From contig JAPPLY010000078.1 in the NCBI GenBank assembly GCA_028819305.1, positions 1-46,111 on the forward strand: 46,111 nucleotides of DNA, read 5' to 3'. A program made the translations under genes and the position numbers. A model generated the notes under the pieces. That model worked only from the letters and a program-made list of their open reading frames with translations, had not been told where the DNA came from and searched no databases. The number at the start of each line of letters is the position of its first letter. Position 1 is the stretch's first letter. Positions 41,560-46,111 of this stretch are shown in pieces. The DNA is from Bdellovibrionales bacterium. Lineage in GTDB: Bacteria; Bdellovibrionota; Bdellovibrionia; Bdellovibrionales; UBA1609.

Positions 41560-41784
41560 ATGGATATCTTAAGCCCAATAGGGAATATCGTTTTAGGAGC
41601 AGGATCATCTATAGTTTTGATCGTTTTGTTTTTCCTAAAAAGTTCTTGGAGAATAATTAGTGATTTTGCAAAATTAAAGGCTGAAGTTTGTAATTTAAAA
41701 GAAAATCAAAAACAAATAAGAGTGGAAATAAATCAAATAAGAAGCGAGATATTTCCTACTATAATACAAAAAATAAAGGAATAA
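41560..41784 (+). CDS. Small single-pass membrane protein with coiled-coil tail
   Basis: This 74-aa product is read from ATG 41560, preceded by AGAGGGG; the longer frame from 41428 lacks a ribosome binding site at the right distance. Residues about 8-28 (IVLGAGSSIVLIVLFFLKSS) form a membrane helix. The rest is a Lys/Glu/Gln-rich helix (LKAEVCNLKENQKQIRVEIN) that would form a coiled coil. The next gene starts 2 nt after its stop, so the two form an operon. No family is recognised; size and context resemble small phage or plasmid accessory proteins. Confidence 0.55.
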   Translation: MDILSPIGNIVLGAGSSIVLIVLFFLKSSWRIISDFAKLKAEVCNLKENQKQIRVEINQIRSEIFPTIIQKIKE

Positions 41785-41786
41785 AA

Positions 41787-42002
41787 ATGGAAGATAAAAC
41801 TTTCGTAAAAGAATGGGATTCTGAAAATAAAATGAAAATAAATTTTATTAAAGGAAACGGATCTCTTATAACAATAGAAATGAAAAAGAACACTCCTTAT
41901 GAAAAAGAAATGGATGAATTATCTAAAATGTTTTCAAATAGAAGATTAGATTCTTTAGTACTACAAGTTTTAAAAGATAAAGGTTTTCAAGAACAAACTT
42001 AG
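41787..42002 (+). CDS. Small hypothetical protein, partner of the coiled-coil protein
   Basis: This 71-aa protein begins MEDKTFVKEWDSENKMKINF and ends VLQVLKDKGFQEQT. Two short strands are followed by helices (EKEMDELSKMFSNRRLDSLV). There is no membrane segment. It follows the membrane/coiled-coil gene after 2 nt, so the two are co-translated. The function is unknown, and no known toxin-antitoxin family is apparent. Confidence 0.55.
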   Translation: MEDKTFVKEWDSENKMKINFIKGNGSLITIEMKKNTPYEKEMDELSKMFSNRRLDSLVLQVLKDKGFQEQT

Positions 42003-42090
42003 TCCATATCCCAGTCATATTTACTTTGATAAACAATAAATATAAGATGCTAAGCTGTATTAGTGCTAGTTATGACTTAATCTTGTCTTG

Positions 42091-42140
42091 CTAAACGGGA
42101 AGGCAAGTTGTTATCTTCCCGTCTCGCTAAAGTGAGAATC
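42091..42140. repeat. Hairpin of the GGAAGGCAA family with Z-arm
   Basis: ACGGGAAGGCAAGTTGTTATC, then TTCCCGT, forms an imperfect hairpin like those at 419-447 and 18809-18834. It is followed by CTCGCTAAAGTGAGAATC, a second hairpin. It lies between the small-gene operon and trmB. Confidence 0.55.
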
Positions 42141-42199
42141 TCATTCTGGTCAGAAAGCTCAAAACAACTGGAAAATGCGCCAAGCAAAGCCCTTTGGGT

Positions 42200-42994
42200 T
42201 CATTTGATATATTTTAGATAATGAATGGCTTGTTTTTTCCTGATAAAAATTTTTTCAAACTGAGTTATACCCATTCGATTCTGGATCCTCGCTTTCGCGA
42301 GGACAGGGTTTTCCAATCGTCTCTTTTTTTCTCCAAAGGAAACAGAAGTTCCCAAGGAAAAAGAGTCTTTAGAGGGCACAATCTCCTGACCGGTTCGGTA
42401 TAAATCATCAGAAAACCTAACTTCTTTATAAGAACTATTTTTGAAAATGGTATGAATTTCTTGAAAATACTCTTGGTGATCTGTTTTAATTTCTATAAAA
42501 GAGTTTTTTTCCTGAAGCTGGTAAAGTGTTTTAACAAAATCCGGTTTTATTAAACGGTGTTTATGGTGTCTTTTTTTAGGCCAGGGATCTGGAAAGTGAA
42601 TATAAATATTATTTAGCTCTTTAGGGGCAAAAACATCTCCTAACATTCGAGCATTATACCTGATTGTTTTTGCATTTAAGCATTCACTTTCTTTTATTTT
42701 CCGGGTGGTTTGAATCAAAGGTTTATATTTAAGTTCCATTGCTATAAATAAGCGATCTTTATTGTGAGTAGCTATAAAAGAGAAAAAATCCCCCGTTCCT
42801 GGTCCAATTTCTAGATCTAACTTTGTGTTTTTAGGTGCATTAAAAACCTGTGTCCTCCACTTACCTTTAAACTGTAAACCATCTTCTTCATCGAAGACCC
42901 ATGAGGAGTATTTATTATACATATCTGTTACATAGGAACTAGGATGTAAAAGAGACTTACTGTGAACTAATTTAGTTTGGGCGCCCTTGGACAA
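42200..42994 (-). CDS. trmB: tRNA (guanine-N7-)-methyltransferase with in-frame palindromic-element insertion
   Basis: This enzyme makes 7-methylguanosine at tRNA position 46. LEIGPGTGDFFSFIA binds SAM, and IHFPDPWPKKRHHKHRL is the family hallmark. FVKTLYQLQEKNSFIEIKTD and the end ITQFEKIFIRKKQAIHYLKY complete the fold. TrmB is usually 210-240 aa; this one is 264. The excess is residues about 197-244, lying between DDLY and ITQFEKIF and encoded by a palindromic element (42265-42404). That segment includes GTSVSFGEKKRRLENPVLAK, of which PVLAKA recurs in the enoyl-CoA hydratase insert. The ATG at 42994 overlaps the end of aceE by 28 nt, so the two may be translationally coupled. Confidence 0.92.
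   Translation of the reverse strand: MSKGAQTKLVHSKSLLHPSSYVTDMYNKYSSWVFDEEDGLQFKGKWRTQVFNAPKNTKLDLEIGPGTGDFFSFIATHNKDRLFIAMELKYKPLIQTTRKIKESECLNAKTIRYNARMLGDVFAPKELNNIYIHFPDPWPKKRHHKHRLIKPDFVKTLYQLQEKNSFIEIKTDHQEYFQEIHTIFKNSSYKEVRFSDDLYRTGQEIVPSKDSFSLGTSVSFGEKKRRLENPVLAKARIQNRMGITQFEKIFIRKKQAIHYLKYIK
42265..42404. repeat. Palindromic element inserted in-frame in trmB, most complete copy
   Basis: The plus-strand left end is TTATACCCATTCGATTCTGG, followed by the perfect hairpin CCTCGCTTTCGCGAGG. The middle motif is AAACAGAAGTTCCCAAGG, and the right end is GACCGGTTCGGTATAAA. Length 140 bp. The ends are inverted copies, and the whole copy is translated on the minus strand as part of TrmB. Confidence 0.85.
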
Positions 42995-45648
42995 TGTATA
43001 TTCCTTTGGAAAAGATTTTGAGTGTGCACCTGTAAAACTTTCAAACAGGCTTGCATAATGGAATCTGTATCTATCCCGTGATATTGATACACTTCCCGTG
43101 GGCGTCCGCAGCGGGAGTGTTTTCTCACTGCCAGAGATTCATGGTATGTTCCCAAAAGAGAGCCGATATTATCTAGTAAGCCTGGTTCGCCATCGTGTAC
43201 ACTCACTATAGGCGCTGCTGTATTTTCTAAACCCAGCCCTTGTTTTAAATGTATATAGTTATTTCTATGGGCCAGGTTGGATAGCAAAAGATCGGGACTG
43301 GTAACAATAATAAGATTAGCGTAAACACCTTTGTTTAGGAGTTTTTTTGAAGCGGTTATAGCTTCGGTACCCAGGGACCCCATGGCAAAAATAAATACGA
43401 CATTGTCTTCTTCTGTGTAATCGGCATAGCCTCTATAGTTCAAAAGGTAATAAGCTCCATCTAAAACCTCTTTTCGAACACAAGAGAAAATTTCCATATC
43501 TGATATACAAGCTTCATTAGATTCGTCATGAGTGCCGTTTAAAGAGAGATTTTTAGGTGTTAGTAAAATATCTTGTCTCTTTTTAAATCTTCTTTGCGTT
43601 TTTAAACAGTTAAGAAATGCCTTTTGGTCTGCACCTCTGGTTACAGCCCGGATAAGCACGCCCGTTCTTCCTTCGTTTTCATCTGCAAAATGTCTTTGCA
43701 GAGCATCTGTAAAAATCCAATCCATTTCCTGGAGAAAAAAAGGCTCCCATGTAATCTGATTAGGTATTTGAAAATCCGATTTCCAACCGTGTTGAGCTCC
43801 TTCAGGAGATAAGGTGACACCGGAGGGAGTGCCACATAAAATAAAACTGGAGTTCCAATAAAGCGCGTAAAAATATTGATCTAAGGCTCTTTTAATAAAA
43901 AAATCATATACGGTCATAAGAGGCAATACCGGTACTCCTAAAAGGTCTTTCATCTTTCCGAAGGCGGCCATACAAGATATACTATTGGCTTCAGAGATCT
44001 CAAAACGGATAAAGCGATTTTGAAGATTTTGATTACTAACCAAATTAGGGCTTTTTTTATCTTCTAGGTCCTTTTTTAAATCCTCTTGTTTTAACCAATA
44101 AGGGCCAAACACTTTATCATTCATGGAAAATCCCAGGTTGGTGGAGGTGCCTACATCAGGAGAGAGGGAGTAGATCAGTTGCGCCGGTGCTTTTAAGTTC
44201 TTTTCATGTTCTTTTAGTGCATTATTTTGTTCATTAGCGACTCGTGAGAGACGAGCTGTTATTTGACCTAAAAACCATTGAGTATGAGGGTAGCTCATTT
44301 TTTGAAAATCCAAAGATAAACTTTGCGGGAAAGAAGATGAAAAATGTTTATTAAACAAATCTTTGTTATCTTTCTTCATTTTCTTTTGGGATAGAATTTC
44401 TTTATAGAGCTTCTCCTTTCTTTTTTTTAAAAAAATACCTTGTTTAGAATTTTCAGGGAAAAGAGGAAAATCAGAAGAACCCTCTTTCAAACCTTCTCTT
44501 AGTTGATCTAATTCCGCTTTTGAAATCAGATAAGAGTGATTGCCGGCTAAGCCTGCCATTTTCAGCCCCCAGCCCTTAATTGTATGGGCAATAATAAAGC
44601 AAGGTCTTTTAAGGTCTTTTTTGCTTGTTTCCATAGCAGAGATCAAGCTTGAAAAATCATGTCCACCTAAATCCAAGAACGCTTCTTTTAATTCTTTAGT
44701 GGAAAGGGAGTTTAAAAAAGGCTTTAATTTTTTATATTTTTGTAATAATACACTCTTTAACTCTTCTTCACCTTTAAGAAAAAGAGCTTGAAACTCATGA
44801 TCTGTTAATTGCTTTTCAAGAAAAAATTGAAATTCTTTTCCTCCTGGTTTTTGAAAAAGGTTTTTTCTAAGTGAACCGTGTTTTAATTGGATGACCTGCC
44901 AACCGTTAGCACACAAAGTTCTTTCGATCCTTTCTGCATCAGAATGCTCTATAATATTATTATTTATCAAACGATGGCCATCCAAGCTTTGTCTGTTGTA
45001 ATCCAGAATCCAAGTTATATTTCCGAGTTCCCGTTCCGCCAGATCCGGTATGGCCTCCATGAGGGAACCTTCTCTAAACTCAGAGTCTCCTATAATAGAC
45101 CAAAAGTGAGCAGTGGGTGTTTTATATCCTTGGACTTGTGCCGCTCTATAGGCTAAAGCCAGGTAACCAGCTACTACAGGGGGGATCCCTACTGTTCCGG
45201 AAGGTAAAAAGTGATGATGATCTGGATCGTAAGTGGAGTGGTAGGATTGGAAAGTGTATTCATTTTGTTTTGGAAAAGCTCTTAACCCCCGCATAGCTTG
45301 TTCAGCTAAAGAAGAAGAGAGGGGTTTTAGTTGTTCATCCAGAAGGAGTCCCAGTAGATAATTATAAGCATGATCGGTCGGGGAAGCATGAGGTTTATTA
45401 GCAATATAGTCATATCCTGTTTTAACTACAAGATGTAAAGCTCCTAAAATATGTAGAGCACTGGTGCTAGCGGAGCAGTGCCCTCCGACTTTAGGGTCTC
45501 CTTTTTCCTGGTCCTTTCGATAATTGGCCATGTAGATCATCTGATTTAGTATCAGATGAGCTCTTTTAGCAATTTCATTGAGAGTTTTTAATTCTGTTTT
45601 TTGCACCATATCTGTCATCCTCATTGGAAGGAGTGATATCATCCCCAT
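42967..45648 (-). CDS. Pyruvate dehydrogenase E1-like protein (homodimeric AceE type)
   Basis: This 893-aa thiamine-diphosphate enzyme is of the AceE class, which decarboxylates pyruvate and acylates the E2 lipoyl domain. GGHCSASTSALHILGALHLV matches the AceE N-terminal GGH block. IIGDSEFREGSLMEAIPDLA and WILDYNRQSLDG correspond to the TPP/Mg motif (GDG-x-N), here with GDS. FIIAHTIKGWGLKMAG and LSPEGAQHGW match later AceE blocks. E. coli AceE is 887 aa. Neither E2 nor E3 genes lie in this window. Several in-frame ATGs lie at 45648, 45624, 45618 and 45609; AGG-containing sites precede more than one, so the start is uncertain. It overlaps trmB by 28 nt. Confidence 0.85.
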   Translation of the reverse strand: MGMISLLPMRMTDMVQKTELKTLNEIAKRAHLILNQMIYMANYRKDQEKGDPKVGGHCSASTSALHILGALHLVVKTGYDYIANKPHASPTDHAYNYLLGLLLDEQLKPLSSSLAEQAMRGLRAFPKQNEYTFQSYHSTYDPDHHHFLPSGTVGIPPVVAGYLALAYRAAQVQGYKTPTAHFWSIIGDSEFREGSLMEAIPDLAERELGNITWILDYNRQSLDGHRLINNNIIEHSDAERIERTLCANGWQVIQLKHGSLRKNLFQKPGGKEFQFFLEKQLTDHEFQALFLKGEEELKSVLLQKYKKLKPFLNSLSTKELKEAFLDLGGHDFSSLISAMETSKKDLKRPCFIIAHTIKGWGLKMAGLAGNHSYLISKAELDQLREGLKEGSSDFPLFPENSKQGIFLKKRKEKLYKEILSQKKMKKDNKDLFNKHFSSSFPQSLSLDFQKMSYPHTQWFLGQITARLSRVANEQNNALKEHEKNLKAPAQLIYSLSPDVGTSTNLGFSMNDKVFGPYWLKQEDLKKDLEDKKSPNLVSNQNLQNRFIRFEISEANSISCMAAFGKMKDLLGVPVLPLMTVYDFFIKRALDQYFYALYWNSSFILCGTPSGVTLSPEGAQHGWKSDFQIPNQITWEPFFLQEMDWIFTDALQRHFADENEGRTGVLIRAVTRGADQKAFLNCLKTQRRFKKRQDILLTPKNLSLNGTHDESNEACISDMEIFSCVRKEVLDGAYYLLNYRGYADYTEEDNVVFIFAMGSLGTEAITASKKLLNKGVYANLIIVTSPDLLLSNLAHRNNYIHLKQGLGLENTAAPIVSVHDGEPGLLDNIGSLLGTYHESLAVRKHSRCGRPREVYQYHGIDTDSIMQACLKVLQVHTQNLFQRNIHCPRAPKLN

Positions 45649-46057
45649 TTTTAGCTACCTGAATTGATTTAAAAATACTCCATAAATAACAAAATTTCTA
45701 CTACCACAAAGCAAGTTCTTTCCTGTTATTAGAGCCTTGCATAAGTGGTAGAATTGAGGGGCATTAAACTATAAATTGAAGATTCATTAAAAAACAATTT
45801 TACTCATCGGGTCAACCCCCTAGTTTTCGGACTGAAATCCGGGTCATTTTTGTCATAACAAGCTCATAATCAGCTAAATTAAGCAAAGGCAGGCGTTTTT
45901 TAAACTCCTTTATGTAACTGTTAAGCAGAGTACCACTTGATTAATTGTAGCCTGTTTCTTAACTTCTCTATGATCCTATTTAAAGCTCTATGCGACTGTT
46001 AGTTAGAGCACTCTGGCTTTAGCTATAGGAATCTATGTTTCTACTGATACCTGATAA
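45649..46057. other. Right-end spacer with possible insertion-sequence end
   Basis: GGTCAACCCCCTAGTTTTCGG at 45818, followed by GGGTCATTTTTGTCATAAC, resembles an insertion-sequence end and shares GTCAACCCCCTA with about 4866. No transposase frame is seen on either strand. The rest is AT-rich. Confidence 0.35.
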
Positions 46058-46105
46058 AATATTCGGATTTCGGATTTTTTATCTCTCAAAAGAGGCTTTA
46101 AACCC
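46058..46105 (-). repeat. 48-bp dispersed repeat, copy 2 (inverted)
   Basis: AATATTCGGATTTCGG through AGGCTTTAAACCC is the exact reverse complement of 39288-39335. By analogy with copy 1, another Rpn-type gene may lie beyond the right edge, reading out of the window on the plus strand. Confidence 0.88.
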
Positions 46106-46111
46106 TCTCTT

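Overview
The window is an AT-rich stretch of a Gram-negative bacterial chromosome. It encodes many lipobox-bearing lipoproteins, a putative outer-membrane barrel protein, Lgt, three type II secretion (T2SS) components and ordinary housekeeping enzymes (SerS, TrpS, ArgS, Ddl, PyrF, a RibB/RibA-type protein, TrmB, an AceE-like pyruvate dehydrogenase E1). No rRNA or tRNA gene and no CRISPR array was seen. Housekeeping genes are scattered among gene remnants, toxin-antitoxin genes, Rpn/YhgA-type genes and many dispersed palindromes, which fits a host-associated or predatory lineage. A Bdellovibrionota/Oligoflexia-like proteobacterium is my weak guess; nothing in the window settles the taxonomy.

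Layout. Positions 1-8200 are accessory: a partial gene at the left edge, three paralogous cysteine-rich lipoproteins (753, 1853, 6506), an AbiE-type toxin-antitoxin pair with a palindromic candidate operator, a ribbon-helix-helix antitoxin with a truncated RelE-like partner, and repeats. Positions 8200-10530 hold fragments (NYN domain, Rpn start, a hydrophobic ORF bounded by direct repeats) and a low-complexity plus beta-barrel protein. Positions 10775-15486 (minus strand) carry a valine-catabolism-like trio (enoyl-CoA hydratase, 3-hydroxyisobutyryl-CoA hydrolase, isobutyryl-CoA-dehydrogenase-like enzyme) beside trpS. Positions 15553-23617 hold a PlsC-like acyltransferase, a VWA-like lipoprotein, maf, serS, lgt, pyrF and ribB(A). 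Positions 23895-25519 hold two tandemly duplicated small lipoproteins. Positions 26012-29361 hold a frameshifted gene and gspF-gspG-gspH. Positions 29544-36890 hold argS, ddl, a secreted cysteine-rich protein, an O-methyltransferase plus hydrolase-like pair and a double-ATPase ABC protein. The right end holds hypothetical exported proteins, a split Rpn gene, trmB and aceE.

The most striking feature is a family of roughly 100-170 bp palindromic elements with ends resembling TTATACCGATC...GATCGGTATAA and an inner hairpin such as CCTCGCTTTCGCGAGG. At least 15 full or partial copies are visible. Several lie inside genes without breaking the frame: in trmB, in the enoyl-CoA hydratase, in the hydroxyisobutyryl-CoA hydrolase and in the N-terminus of a lipoprotein. 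Another copy supplies the stop codon of the acyl-CoA dehydrogenase, and another abuts the start of lgt. This is the behaviour known from Rickettsia palindromic elements (RPE), here with a different sequence. A second recurrent phenomenon is duplication of gene 3' ends just downstream of the stop codon (three loci).
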